The notes under the pieces: generated by a model
What the model was told of the DNA's origin: nothing
The model's input: the letters and a program-made list of their open reading frames with translations, nothing else
The model's database searches: none
NCBI RefSeq assembly: GCF_003946915.1
Contig: NZ_RPOC01000017.1
Location: 1-64,000 of the forward strand
DNA: 64,000 nucleotides
Direction of reading: 5' to 3'
Source: Flavobacterium ustbae
GTDB taxonomy: Bacteria; Bacteroidota; Bacteroidia; Flavobacteriales; Flavobacteriaceae
Shown: piece after piece, positions 50,371 to 59,828 of the stretch
Layout: the number at the start of each line of letters is the position of its first letter
How positions within the stretch are numbered: position 1 is the stretch's first letter
Translations under genes and position numbers: made by a program

Positions 50371-51975
50371 ATGGACACTAATACAGTTTTCGCGCAATCG
50401 ATTTCGTTAAAAGAGCTAGGAATTGAAAATGCAAAAGTTCGTTATCAACTATCTGCAGATGAATTACATGCGATTACTTTGCAGTCTGGACAAGGTGTTG
50501 AGAATTCTACCGGAGCTTTAGCAATTAATACAGGTGAATTTACAGGTCGTTCTCCACAAGATCGTTTTATTGTAAAAGATGATATTACTAAAGATCAAGT
50601 TTGGTGGGGAAATGTAAATATTCCGTTTGAACCACAAGCTTTTGAAAAGCTTTATAATAAGGTGACAGCATTTTTATCAGACAAAGAAGTTTTTGTTCGT
50701 GATTCTTATGTGTGTTCAGATCCAAATTACAGATTAAATGTTCGTGTTGTAACAGAGACAGCTTGGTCAAATTTGTTTTGCTACAATATGTTCTTACGTC
50801 CAGAAGAGTCAGAATTGGCTAATTTTACTCCAGAATGGACCGTAGTTTGTGCTCCAAGTTTTATGGCAGATCCTGCTGTAGATGGAACAAGACAGTCTAA
50901 TTTTGCTATTTTAGATTTTACAAAAAAAATCGCTTTAATAGGTGGAACGGGTTATACAGGAGAAATGAAAAAAGGAATTTTTTCTGCTTTGAACTTTATT
51001 CTTCCAGTTTTCAAAAATACACTTCCAATGCACTGTAGCGCCAATGTTGGTGAAGCAGGAGATACGGCAATTTTCTTTGGTTTATCTGGTACAGGAAAAA
51101 CTACTTTGTCTGCAGATCCAGAGCGTAAATTAATCGGAGACGATGAACACGGATGGACAAACGAAAATACGGTTTTCAACTTTGAAGGCGGATGCTACGC
51201 AAAAGTAATCAACTTGACAGAAGAGAACGAACCAGACATTTTTAGAGCTATCAAAAAAGGAGCGCTTTTAGAAAATGTGGTTTTTAAAGCTGGAACAAAT
51301 GAAGTAGATTATGACGATGTTTCGATCACGCAAAATACTCGTGTAAGTTACCCAATTACACATATTGATAATGTACAGCCAGGTTTGGTTGGACACAATC
51401 CTAAAAATATATTTTTCTTAACGGCAGATTCTTTCGGAATTTTGCCTCCAATTTCAAAACTAACTCCAGGTCAGGCGGCTTACCACTTTATTTCTGGATA
51501 TACTGCAAAAGTTGCTGGTACAGAAGCAGGTGTAACAGAGCCTCAGCCTAACTTTTCTGCATGTTTTGGAGCTCCATTTATGCCTTTGCATCCAACGCGT
51601 TATGCTGAAATGTTAAGCAAAAAAATGAAAGATGCCGGCGTAAAAGTTTGGTTAATCAACACAGGATGGACTGGCGGTGCGTACGGAACAGGAAGCCGTA
51701 TGAAACTAAAATATACTCGTGCGATGATTACTGCTGCTCTTAAAGGAGAATTGGACAATGTAACGTTTGAAAATCACGCTGTATTTGGAATTGCAAAACC
51801 ACAAACTTGCCCTAATGTTCCAGAAGAAATTCTAAATCCTAGAAATACTTGGGAAGACAAAGATTTATACGATAAGAAAGCATTAGAATTGGCACAAAAA
51901 TTCAAAGCTAATTTTGCCAAATTTGAAGAGTTTGCTAACGCTGAGATTTTAGCGGGAGCACCAATTACAGAATAA
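50371..51975 (+). CDS. pckA: Phosphoenolpyruvate carboxykinase (ATP)
   Basis: 534 residues, normal length. It converts oxaloacetate + ATP to phosphoenolpyruvate in gluconeogenesis. The P-loop and metal site FFGLSGTGKTTLSADPERKLIGDDEHGW are clear, as is the N-terminal INTGEFTGRSPQDRFIV substrate loop. Together with pyk in this window it represents the PEP-pyruvate node. A strong terminator follows. Confidence 0.98.
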   Translation: MDTNTVFAQSISLKELGIENAKVRYQLSADELHAITLQSGQGVENSTGALAINTGEFTGRSPQDRFIVKDDITKDQVWWGNVNIPFEPQAFEKLYNKVTAFLSDKEVFVRDSYVCSDPNYRLNVRVVTETAWSNLFCYNMFLRPEESELANFTPEWTVVCAPSFMADPAVDGTRQSNFAILDFTKKIALIGGTGYTGEMKKGIFSALNFILPVFKNTLPMHCSANVGEAGDTAIFFGLSGTGKTTLSADPERKLIGDDEHGWTNENTVFNFEGGCYAKVINLTEENEPDIFRAIKKGALLENVVFKAGTNEVDYDDVSITQNTRVSYPITHIDNVQPGLVGHNPKNIFFLTADSFGILPPISKLTPGQAAYHFISGYTAKVAGTEAGVTEPQPNFSACFGAPFMPLHPTRYAEMLSKKMKDAGVKVWLINTGWTGGAYGTGSRMKLKYTRAMITAALKGELDNVTFENHAVFGIAKPQTCPNVPEEILNPRNTWEDKDLYDKKALELAQKFKANFAKFEEFANAEILAGAPITE

Positions 51976-51995
51976 AAGGAATTATTGATTCAAAT

Positions 51996-52031
51996 AAAAA
52001 AAGCTGTTCGTTTTGAACAGCTTTTTTTTTT
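51996..52031 (+). terminator. Terminator after pckA
   Basis: Stem AAGCTGTTC / GAACAGCTT with TTTT loop and a long T-run. Confidence 0.9.
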
Positions 52032-52113
52032 TAGTGGTCAGTGGTCAGATTTTTAGTGTTCAGTCTTTAACTGTCACCCTAGCCTGACATTAGGATGTGC
52101 TAATACTAATGCA

Positions 52114-52155
52114 AAAGGTTCGCAAAGTTTTTTTAATATAACTTTGCGAACCTTT
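52114..52155. repeat. TTTGCG-type palindrome, short copy
   Basis: Perfect 16-bp arms AAAGGTTCGCAAAGTT (52114) and AACTTTGCGAACCTTT (52140) around a 10-bp spacer. The 300-bp gap between pckA and the phytase gene also has AGTGGTCAGT/AGTGTTCAGT repeats (52033-52072); no gene. Confidence 0.8.
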
Positions 52156-52280
52156 GCGTTTTTTCTTTGTGTGTCTTTGTGGAAGAACATGAACTTCATG
52201 AACATCATTGAAACGCAGTTTTCAGTCACAGTTTAAAGGAAAGGACTGAAAACCTGCAATTTCAAATCAACACTGAATCT

Positions 52281-53339
52281 TTATTTCTTTGCTTCGTCTA
52301 TGCGTTTTTGGATTAAATCCCAAGCGTAATAGTGGAAAGTCATACCGTTGCTCATCGCTACGAAAAGTCCGTTTTTGTATGCCCCGCCAAGGTTAACGCT
52401 TGTTACATCGGCACCATCACATTCGATTGTAGAAGTTGGAACTTCAGCCAACAGCGGGTGATTGTTTGGATTTCCGTTTGCACCTTCTCTTGGGTAAACC
52501 ATAAAAGAATTTGCCTGCTGATTCGATACTAAAATGTATCCTGTAGAATCTGTTTTTTTGTAAATGGCAATTCCTTCATGATCTGCTTTAAAATCTTTTT
52601 GACCGAAGAAAGCCAATTCTTTATTATCGTTTAAAGCAGGATCTGCTTTGTATTTTCTAATTCCAACCTGCTCATCGCAATAGTACACAAATCCTAATTC
52701 GTTGTCAACAGCAATAGCTTCAATTTCTTTTTTACCGCTGTAAGTTCCGAATTTGCGAACTACTTTTGCTGCAGCAAATTTTCCGTTTCCAGAAAGTTCA
52801 TACTGCCATAAATAACTTCCAGAAGGTCCTGTTTTTCTTCCAACAATAGCAAAAATCTTCTGATCGCTTGGGCGCGTGTACAATGAAATTCCCATTGGGT
52901 CGCGTTGTGCTTCTCCTTCAAAAACTGGAATTCCGCCATTATCGATCGGCTCTAAATCAGGAAGGCTAAAAATTCTGATTTTATTTTCTTCTCTTTCAGT
53001 TGTAACCGCAACATCAACTTTTTTTCCGTCAATAATCAATCCGTAAGCGATATCCACATTATTAGGACGCTTTAAGGTAATTGATTTTTTAAGGATTTTT
53101 CCATTCAAATCAAAAGCATATAAACCTCCGTCTGTGTCTTTATCTGTTCCAACAATAATACTTTTTGTAGGATCTGTCGGGTTTATCCAAATTGAAGGAT
53201 CGTCTGTATCGTGAGGAAGAGCTTCTGTAACTGCTGTCGGTTTTACAGCATTTGGCTGAACTGGAGCTAGTTTATCGTTTTTACAAGCGATAAATAAAAC
53301 ACTTAAAAGTAAAAATGACAGTATAGATTTATTTTTCAT
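52281..53339 (-). CDS. Beta-propeller phytase lipoprotein
   Basis: 352 residues. Lipoprotein signal (LLLSVLFIAC). The beta-propeller phytase signature is strong: EALPHDTDDPSIWINPTDPTKSIIVGTDKDTDGGLYAFDL at the start, with the acidic calcium-binding residues, and later VRKFGTYSGKKEIEAIAVDNELGFVYYCDEQVGIRKY. It hydrolyses phytate at the cell surface or in the periplasm to release phosphate. It follows a TonB-dependent receptor by 73 bp on the same strand, pointing to a phosphate- or inositol-phosphate-uptake pair. Confidence 0.93.
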   Translation of the reverse strand: MKNKSILSFLLLSVLFIACKNDKLAPVQPNAVKPTAVTEALPHDTDDPSIWINPTDPTKSIIVGTDKDTDGGLYAFDLNGKILKKSITLKRPNNVDIAYGLIIDGKKVDVAVTTEREENKIRIFSLPDLEPIDNGGIPVFEGEAQRDPMGISLYTRPSDQKIFAIVGRKTGPSGSYLWQYELSGNGKFAAAKVVRKFGTYSGKKEIEAIAVDNELGFVYYCDEQVGIRKYKADPALNDNKELAFFGQKDFKADHEGIAIYKKTDSTGYILVSNQQANSFMVYPREGANGNPNNHPLLAEVPTSTIECDGADVTSVNLGGAYKNGLFVAMSNGMTFHYYAWDLIQKRIDEAKK

Positions 53340-53412
53340 TTTGATAATATTTTAATGCAATTAGACAGAGCCTTAAACTCTGTCTAATTTAAGAATTTTA
53401 AATATTTGTATT

Positions 53413-56223
53413 TTATAAGTCTAATTTCAATCCAAGATTAAAACGAGCTTGGTAGTATTCTGCTTGTTTGGTGTGAGCAGCAACTCCTTGGTAATAACGT
53501 AACGGCTGATTTGTTAAGTTATTAGCTTCGGCAAAAACACGCAATTGTTTCGTGATTTTATAAGAAGCATTTGCATCTAAGAAAAACTGCTTGTCATAGT
53601 AACTGTCTTTATAAGACTCTGAACCTAATTCATCTAAGTAATCAGATGTAAAGTTGGTAGAGATTCTAGCAGAGAAACGTTTGTTTTCCCAAGAAAGAGA
53701 TCCGTTAAACATGTGTGGCGTTGTACCTGGAAGACTAATGTCATTTCTTTCGTTTCCATCTTCATCGGCAATTCCTTTAGCTTCAGATTGTGTGTAGGTA
53801 TAGTTCAAATAGATACCAAAACCTTTTAAGAATTTACCTGGCAAGAAATCTAACTGACGTTGGAAAGCAACTTCAAATCCGTAAACATCAACATTTTCTC
53901 CATTTCTTGATTGTAAGAAAGACCAGTTTTCTCCTGCTGGAATCGGGTTTGCTTGATTTGGAAAATCGGCAGCAAATTTTGCATCAGTATATTGATTGTC
54001 GCTGTAGTTGTAAATGAAGTCATTTAACCTTTTATAGAAAACACCTCCAGAGATTAAACCAACAGATTTGAAATAATTCTCTGCCATGAAATCATAATTG
54101 TATGAATACGTAGCTTTAAGATCTGGGTTTCCAGCTGTAATTTCTTTATCTGCAGCAATATTGTTTACATAAGGTGCTAAAGCATAATAATTAGGTCTTG
54201 CCAAAGCTGTTGTAGCAGCAGCTCTTAAAATTAAATCTTTTGTTGCATTGTATTGTAATGAAATACTCGGCAATAAATTAGTGTAAGAGTTTGTATTGTT
54301 GATTCTGCTTTCTAATTCTTCTTCGTCTAATACACGGTTTCCTGTATAATCAATGTGTGTATTCTCCACACGGAAACCTAAAACCATAGAAAGTTTATCA
54401 TTAAAATCCTGATCCCATCTTACATAAGCAGCAGAGATTCTTTCTTTTGCATTGTAGTTTACTGCTAAATATTCTGCTGGATCTGTTTCTTTTTCGAATA
54501 AAGAAGCATTGTTTAAATCCAAACCTCCTAAATAAGCAGCAGAAGCAAAAGTTCCTGGTACATATTTACTTCCTGGATTAAAATCTCTTCCGTCAAAATA
54601 ACTTGTTGGAACTTGAGATAATAACTCCATGTCGTCATTAATTGGAGTGTAAGAATAGAACATATTGTTTCTTTCTTTTTCTTTCAAACGAAGCCTAAGA
54701 CCAGTTCTCAATCTTCCTTTTTCTCCAGCAATAACAGAAAATGGGAAACGGATGTTTACTTTTGCACCAAATTCGCTTTCGCTAGTTTCGTCTGTATTTT
54801 CAGTAACAGAGTCAAATTCAAATGCGTCAAGAGATTCACCTACAGTTGTCATTAGAGGAAATCTAATATCTGATAAATCTTGAAACATTTCTAATCCAGT
54901 CTGGCGGTATTCGATATAACGCTCTTGCGGACGATATTCTCTTGCTTTTGCATAGTTAGCAGACCAATCTAAATCTAAAGTAGAATTGATTAAGTGCTCT
55001 CCACGAATTGAGTAATTTTGAACTCTTTGGTCTTCTAATCTTGTGTTTTTATTTCTGTTGTTATCAACACCACCTTTAGACTGACGTTTTACACGACCTT
55101 CAAAACCAGTGATAGTTTCGCCATCGTAAATTGCTTCAATATCATCATAAGTGGTTCTGAAACGGTTTTCTCTATCGTCTCTCCAGTTATAAATAGCATT
55201 CGCAAAAATTGTATTGTTTTCGTTGAATTTATAATCTAAAGCAACAGAACCGCTACGACGGATACGCTGTACATCATATTTTCTAATTTCAGATGCTTGC
55301 AAATAATCATTTCCGAATTCATCTCTTACCCATTCGTTTTCGATGTTATCAGAACCATAATCAACATTGTTATAAGAACCACTCACAACAACTCCTAATT
55401 TGTTGTCAATAAAACGATTACCATAAACGAAACCAGCAGTGTAAGAAGCGTGATCACGAATAGGTAAATAACCTCCTGCTAATGTTGCAGAAATTCTTTC
55501 TCCGTTTGGAGTTGCTCTTGTAATCAAGTTAACAGAACCTCCAATAGCATCTGCATCCATGTCAGATGTTAGCGTTTTGTTTACTTCGATTGTAGAAATC
55601 ATATCAGACGGAATTAAGTCCATTTGTACGTTTCTGTTATCTCCTTCTGCAGAAGGAATTCTGTCTCCATTTAAAGTAACAGAGTTTAAAGATGGAGCCA
55701 AACCTCTAATAATGATGTTACGAGCCTCACCTTGGTCATTCTGCATTGTGATACCTGGAACACGTTTTAAAGCGTCTCCAACGTTAGCATCTGGAAAACG
55801 TCCCATTTGGTCTGATGAAATAACGTTTCCGATATTTTTATTATTTTTTTGCTGGTTCAAGGCTTTTGCCTGACCTTTTAAGATGTCTCCAACAACAACT
55901 TCTTTCAATTCATTTTCAGAAGCTTTAAGAGCGAAGTCAATTACGTTGTTTTTTCCTTGCTCCACTTTTATTTCTTGAACTAGAGAAGTATATCCAATAT
56001 ATTTTACTTCAACTTTGTAAGTTCCTTCCGTAATATTTAATAATTCAAAACGCCCGTTGTAGTCAGAAACGGTATATTTTTTTTCGCCTACAATTTGAAC
56101 CATTGCACCAGGAAGAGGCAATTTGTCATCGGCATCTAATATCTTTCCAGATATAATTGCCTTTTGAGCAAAACCTGTAAAGGCAAATAAAAAGAATAAG
56201 GTTAATAAATAGAATTTTTTCAT
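53413..56223 (-). CDS. TonB-dependent receptor with carboxypeptidase-D-like N-terminal domain
   Basis: 936 residues. Signal peptide (FYLLTLFFLFAFTGFAQ); CarboxypepD_reg-like domain (about 20-105, ISGKILDADDKLPLPGAMVQIVGEK); plug (about 120-240, PDANVGDALKRVPGITMQND, NIIIRGLAPSLNSVTLNGDRIPS, DADAIGGSVNLITR); and a 22-strand barrel ending FNLGLKLDL, an aromatic/hydrophobic C-terminus as needed for BAM. No SusD gene is adjacent. Paired with the phytase, it probably imports a phosphorylated compound or a released product. It is the largest protein in the window. Confidence 0.95.
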   Translation of the reverse strand: MKKFYLLTLFFLFAFTGFAQKAIISGKILDADDKLPLPGAMVQIVGEKKYTVSDYNGRFELLNITEGTYKVEVKYIGYTSLVQEIKVEQGKNNVIDFALKASENELKEVVVGDILKGQAKALNQQKNNKNIGNVISSDQMGRFPDANVGDALKRVPGITMQNDQGEARNIIIRGLAPSLNSVTLNGDRIPSAEGDNRNVQMDLIPSDMISTIEVNKTLTSDMDADAIGGSVNLITRATPNGERISATLAGGYLPIRDHASYTAGFVYGNRFIDNKLGVVVSGSYNNVDYGSDNIENEWVRDEFGNDYLQASEIRKYDVQRIRRSGSVALDYKFNENNTIFANAIYNWRDDRENRFRTTYDDIEAIYDGETITGFEGRVKRQSKGGVDNNRNKNTRLEDQRVQNYSIRGEHLINSTLDLDWSANYAKAREYRPQERYIEYRQTGLEMFQDLSDIRFPLMTTVGESLDAFEFDSVTENTDETSESEFGAKVNIRFPFSVIAGEKGRLRTGLRLRLKEKERNNMFYSYTPINDDMELLSQVPTSYFDGRDFNPGSKYVPGTFASAAYLGGLDLNNASLFEKETDPAEYLAVNYNAKERISAAYVRWDQDFNDKLSMVLGFRVENTHIDYTGNRVLDEEELESRINNTNSYTNLLPSISLQYNATKDLILRAAATTALARPNYYALAPYVNNIAADKEITAGNPDLKATYSYNYDFMAENYFKSVGLISGGVFYKRLNDFIYNYSDNQYTDAKFAADFPNQANPIPAGENWSFLQSRNGENVDVYGFEVAFQRQLDFLPGKFLKGFGIYLNYTYTQSEAKGIADEDGNERNDISLPGTTPHMFNGSLSWENKRFSARISTNFTSDYLDELGSESYKDSYYDKQFFLDANASYKITKQLRVFAEANNLTNQPLRYYQGVAAHTKQAEYYQARFNLGLKLDL

Positions 56224-56401
56224 TAGTTTATGTTTAGTTTGATTTCGGTTGCGAAACTATAACCCAAGTATTAATAAAGCCTTCAAAAAAAATTAACATA
56301 GTGTTATGATTAATGGGTTTTTCTAAATTTTATTAATCTTTAAATAACACTGCTACTATCAAATAATTGATTCACAAGTAAAAAGAAAAAGATATTTTGA
56401 T

Positions 56402-56430
56402 TTGTAATTGAAAATTTGGCGTTAAATTTG
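56402..56430 (+). promoter_or_regulatory. Promoter of the DUF4407 gene
   Basis: TTG (56402-56404), 18-bp spacer, TAAATTTG (56423-56430); the ATG is 32 bp further. Confidence 0.65.
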
Positions 56431-56461
56431 CCGTATCATCATTAATCAAAAATCATCAATC

Positions 56462-57562
56462 ATGTTAAAACAATTTTTTATCCTATGTTCAGGAGCCGAC
56501 CGAGACCTCTTGAAAGACTGCTCAGAAGGCGAACAAACCAAATATGTTGGTATTGGCGCCACTGTTTTCTTTACAGCAGTTATGGCTTTTTTAGCCAGTG
56601 CTTATGCACTTTTTACCGTTTTCGATTCTATTTATCCCGCTTTAATTTTTGGATTTGTCTGGAGTTTACTTATTTTTAATTTAGATCGATTTATCGTTTC
56701 GACCATTAAAAAAAGAGATCGTTTTATGGATGAATTCCTGCAAGCGACTCCGCGTATTGTTTTGGCGATTATTATTGCGATTGTAATTTCTAAACCATTG
56801 GAAATTAAAATTTTCGAAAAAGAAATCAATACCGTTTTATTGAAAGAGAAAAACGAAATGGAATTGGCGAATAAAAAGCAAATCGGAACTTATTTCAAAA
56901 CAGATTTAGATAAAAATAAAGCTGAAATTGCAGCGCTAAAAGCTGACATTGTTAAGAAAGAAAAAGAAGTAAACGCACTTTATTCAACTTATATTACAGA
57001 AGCCGAAGGAACTGCCGGAACCAAAAAACTAGGAAAAGGCCCAGTTTATAAAGAAAAACGTGAAAAACACGATGCAGCTCTTAAAGAATACGAAACTTTA
57101 AAAACTACAAACGAAGCCAAAATTGCCGAAAAAGAAAAAGCAGGCAGACAATTACAAGCCGATTTAGATAAAAAAGTTTCGCAGACACAACCCATCATTG
57201 AAGGTTTTGACGGATTAATGGCACGCATCAATGCATTGAATAAACTACCTTGGCTACCGTCATTCTTTATTATGCTATTGTTTTTGGCCATTGAAACTTC
57301 GCCAATTATTGCCAAATTATTAGCACCAAAAGGAGAATTCGATTTTAAACAAGAAGAAGCTGAAACGGCAATGAAAGCGACTTTGGCGCAAAACAAATAC
57401 CAAAGAGATTTATTGGTTAAAACCAGCGCCGAAATGCACGATAGAGTTTATGCAGATATTGCAGAAGATAAAAGTCTCTACGATTTACAGCGTAAAAACG
57501 CAAAAGAATTACTGGAACTGCAATCGCATAAGTTTGTAGAAAAACAGAAAGCTACACTTTAG
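56462..57562 (+). CDS. DUF4407 membrane protein with long coiled coil
   Basis: 366 residues. Three N-terminal helices (GIGATVFFTAVMAFLASAYALF, IYPALIFGFVWSLLIFNLDRFIV, RIVLAIIIAIVISKPLEIKIF), a long charged coiled coil (about 125-245, rich in Lys/Glu), a fourth helix (LPWLPSFFIMLLFLAIETSPIIAKLL), and a charged C-terminal helix. The DUF4407 signatures LDRFIVSTIKKRDR and AIETSPIIAKLLAPKGEFD are present. Function unknown. A large palindrome separates it from the convergent PH-SHOCT gene. Confidence 0.92.
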   Translation: MLKQFFILCSGADRDLLKDCSEGEQTKYVGIGATVFFTAVMAFLASAYALFTVFDSIYPALIFGFVWSLLIFNLDRFIVSTIKKRDRFMDEFLQATPRIVLAIIIAIVISKPLEIKIFEKEINTVLLKEKNEMELANKKQIGTYFKTDLDKNKAEIAALKADIVKKEKEVNALYSTYITEAEGTAGTKKLGKGPVYKEKREKHDAALKEYETLKTTNEAKIAEKEKAGRQLQADLDKKVSQTQPIIEGFDGLMARINALNKLPWLPSFFIMLLFLAIETSPIIAKLLAPKGEFDFKQEEAETAMKATLAQNKYQRDLLVKTSAEMHDRVYADIAEDKSLYDLQRKNAKELLELQSHKFVEKQKATL

Positions 57563-57736
57563 AGGCTTAACCGCAAAGGGCGCAAGGATTTACGCAAAGT
57601 ACGCTATAATTTAAAAATTTTAGCCACAGATTAAAATGATTATTGGGATTATAAAAATCCTTTAAATCTATTTAATCTGTGGCTATTTATTTTTGCGGAC
57701 CTTGCGTAAATCCTTGCGAACCTTGCGGTTATAATT
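57563..57736. repeat. Large nested palindrome between convergent genes
   Basis: Outer arms AACCGCAAAGGGCGCAAGGA and the inverted TCCTTGCGAACCTTGCGGTT, middle TTTACGCAAAG / CTTGCGTAAA, inner TAGCCACAGATTAAA / TTTAATCTGTGGCTA. It fills the entire gap between two stop codons, so it is probably a shared terminator or processing structure. No gene. Confidence 0.85.
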
Positions 57737-58447
57737 TTACATGTAGCTTAAAATCTCTTTTTTATAAGCATCATATTCTCCTTGCATAATCAAACCGTTA
57801 TCAAGAAGTTTTTTGTAATTCTGCAATTTATCAAAAAGTTCTTCTTTAGATAAATCACTTAATTTACGATCTCCTGTTGGAGTAGGCGCTTGAGGCTGAA
57901 TTTGTTCGTAAGTTTCATAAACTGGAGCGGCAGGCAAAATTTCAGCAAAACTCGTTACTTCTTCTGCTTCTATTTCTTCGATTTCATCTTCAACTTCTGG
58001 TTCAATTTCTTCAACAACCGTTTCCTGAATTGGAGTTGCAGTCTGAACGGGATTTTTCAATATATCCAATTGTTCTTTGGCGTAAGTATAAATTTTTCTA
58101 GCCTGAATTTTCGGAATGTAATCAATAGAAACCGCCAAATCTGTTTTAGTGCCAAAAGAAAATTCAGAACCTAATATGTTTTCTTTTACAAAAGTACTCG
58201 CAATATCATCCCAAGTATAATCTGTAAAATCCATAGAAAGACCTAAATTTTTAGGCTTGCAGATAATGATACGTTTGTTTGTCAATACAATACTATCTGG
58301 GAAAACAGTAATTGCAGGCTTTTTTTGCACTGCGATGTATCCAACTTCTTCGCCTTTCATTAATAAATCTGTAAGTTTCGAAGTGATTTTTTCAATCGCT
58401 TTCGGATCTTGTTCTTCGTTTAAAAACTTTTTAAATTGTTCTTTCAT
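57737..58447 (-). CDS. PH-domain (YokE-like) protein with C-terminal SHOCT domain
   Basis: 236 residues, cytosolic. The N-terminal half is a bacterial PH-like domain (VGYIAVQKKPAITVFPDSIVLTNKRIIICKPKNLG...YTWDDIASTFVKENILGSEFSF). An acidic linker (about 125-190, with EEIEPEVEDEIEEIEAEEVT) follows, then a SHOCT motif at the end (DLSKEELFDKLQNYKKLLDNGLIMQGEYDAYKKEIL). The SHOCT domain is thought to aid oligomerisation. Convergent with DUF4407; a shared envelope function is possible but unproven. Confidence 0.88.
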   Translation of the reverse strand: MKEQFKKFLNEEQDPKAIEKITSKLTDLLMKGEEVGYIAVQKKPAITVFPDSIVLTNKRIIICKPKNLGLSMDFTDYTWDDIASTFVKENILGSEFSFGTKTDLAVSIDYIPKIQARKIYTYAKEQLDILKNPVQTATPIQETVVEEIEPEVEDEIEEIEAEEVTSFAEILPAAPVYETYEQIQPQAPTPTGDRKLSDLSKEELFDKLQNYKKLLDNGLIMQGEYDAYKKEILSYM

Positions 58448-58540
58448 TTCTTATAAGGTTCTAAGTTTCTATCCCTCCCGAAGTTTCGGGATCGGGACTG
58501 AGTGGCTAAGTTTTTTTTACTGACGCTACAAATGTAATGC

Positions 58541-58912
58541 CTAATTTTCTAATTCAGTTATTTCATTTTGAATTTTCTTTGTCAAACTTTTGAAAACCAA
58601 TTCATACGAATGATCGATGAGTTCCTTAACAAATTTATCAGGAAGATTTCCGTTTAAAGCCACTGTATTCCAGTGCACTTTACTCATATGAAAACCTGGT
58701 TTTATTTCGTCATATTCGGCTCTGAGTTCCTGCGCGTGCTCGGGATCACATTTTAAATTGACCGACTGCTCGTTTTTTTCCCATTGAGAAAGCGAAGACA
58801 AAGCAAACATTTTTCCGCCAACTTTAAACACCAGCGTATCTTCATCAAAAGGAAAATGTTCGCTTACACCTTTTTTAGAAAGACAATATTCGTAAAACGT
58901 TTCTAAATTCAT
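58541..58912 (-). CDS. MmcQ/YjbR-family protein
   Basis: 123 residues, cytosolic. The family pattern is clear: LETFYEYCLSKKGVSEHFPFDEDTLVFKVGGKMFAL, VNLKCDPEHAQELRAEY and GFHMSKVHWNTVALNG. These proteins have a double-wing fold and are annotated as DNA-binding, but their role is not settled. It is 8 bp downstream of the DUF4260 gene, the end of a small three-gene unit. Confidence 0.93.
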   Translation of the reverse strand: MNLETFYEYCLSKKGVSEHFPFDEDTLVFKVGGKMFALSSLSQWEKNEQSVNLKCDPEHAQELRAEYDEIKPGFHMSKVHWNTVALNGNLPDKFVKELIDHSYELVFKSLTKKIQNEITELEN

Positions 58913-58920
58913 AATTGTTT

Positions 58921-59271
58921 TTATTTACCGATTTCGCCCAAATGCGTGTATTTAAATCCTTTTTCATATTTAAGTCCGTAACCAAAAATACGATCCATAG
59001 CCGAATGTGAAAATAAAATAATTCCGGCTAACTGAACCGTTTCAATACTCAAATAACATCCAATTGCATAAATTAAAAGAGCAATTCCTCTATGATGAAA
59101 GAGATTATATAAAAATGCTCCAATTTTGTTGCCAAAAGTATAACCAATCATAGATAAATCTGGAGCTAAAATTAAAGCCAGAAACCACCACCATTCATAA
59201 TTTAAGCGATTGAATAAAAAGATTCCGAGAATAAATAAAGCCGTTTCTTCGAGTTTTAAAACTGTTTTCAT
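58921..59271 (-). CDS. DUF4260 membrane protein
   Basis: 116 residues with about four short helices (ALFILGIFLFNRLN, WWWFLALILAPDLSMIGY, ALLIYAIGCYLSIETVQL, GIILFSHSAMDRIFGYGLKY). The DLSMIGYTFGNKIGAFLYNLFHHRG and HSAMDRIFGYGLKYEKGFKYTHLG blocks are the DUF4260 signatures. Function unknown. Its ATG overlaps the GNAT stop by 4 bp, so translation is coupled. Confidence 0.93.
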   Translation of the reverse strand: MKTVLKLEETALFILGIFLFNRLNYEWWWFLALILAPDLSMIGYTFGNKIGAFLYNLFHHRGIALLIYAIGCYLSIETVQLAGIILFSHSAMDRIFGYGLKYEKGFKYTHLGEIGK

Positions 59272-59669
59272 TTGATTACTTTTTCCATCATTTTTTCAGG
59301 ATGCGCTAATTTTGTAAATCCGAATTTCTCGTATAAAAAGTGAGCGTCAGTTGTTGCCAAACGCCATATCTTAACTTCTTGCAATTGAGGTTCTTTCATC
59401 ATGGCATCGATCAAAATTGACGAATATCCTTTTCCGCGATGTTCTTCATCAATAAAAACATCCATTAAATAAGCAAAAACAACATAATCGGTAATCACGC
59501 GTGCGAAACCAATCTGTTTATCATCTAAATAAATTCCAAAACAAAATGACGCATCAATTGTACGTTGCACTTCTTCCATCGTTCGCCCCGCCACCCAATA
59601 AATGTCTTTTAAAAAATTCTGTATAAACGGAATATCAAGTTTTGTTTTATCTGTCGAAACTGTGATCAT
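59268..59669 (-). CDS. GNAT-family N-acetyltransferase
   Basis: 133 residues from MITVSTDKTKLD; 25 upstream in-frame codons come from an intergenic palindrome and are not counted. Acetyl-CoA-binding motif: VFIDEEHRGKGYSSILIDAMM (R/Q-x-x-G-x-G). The preceding strand FGIYLDDKQIGFARVITDYVVFAYLMDVF is typical. Substrate unknown. First gene of a coupled unit with DUF4260 and MmcQ. Confidence 0.93.
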   Translation of the reverse strand: MITVSTDKTKLDIPFIQNFLKDIYWVAGRTMEEVQRTIDASFCFGIYLDDKQIGFARVITDYVVFAYLMDVFIDEEHRGKGYSSILIDAMMKEPQLQEVKIWRLATTDAHFLYEKFGFTKLAHPEKMMEKVIK

Positions 59670-59683
59670 TAGAGTTTTTTTTA

Positions 59684-59823
59684 ACCACAAATTACACAAA
59701 TTTTCACAAATTATTTTTTGCCACAGATTAAAAAGATTCCTCACAGATTTTTAATCATTTTAATCCTTTAATCTGTGGCTAAATAAAAAAGGAAATTTGC
59801 GAAAATTTGTGTAATTTGTGGTT
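59684..59823. repeat. Large nested palindrome (AACCACAAATTACACAAATT arms)
   Basis: AACCACAAATTACACAAATT...CACAAATT at 59683-59711 is inverted at about 59790-59823, with inner arms TTGCCACAGATTAAA / TTTAATCTGTGGCTAA. It spans almost the whole gap between the cyclase stop and the GNAT gene. Inner arms match those of 57563-57736, so the two are related. Confidence 0.85.
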
Positions 59824-59828
59824 AACTT

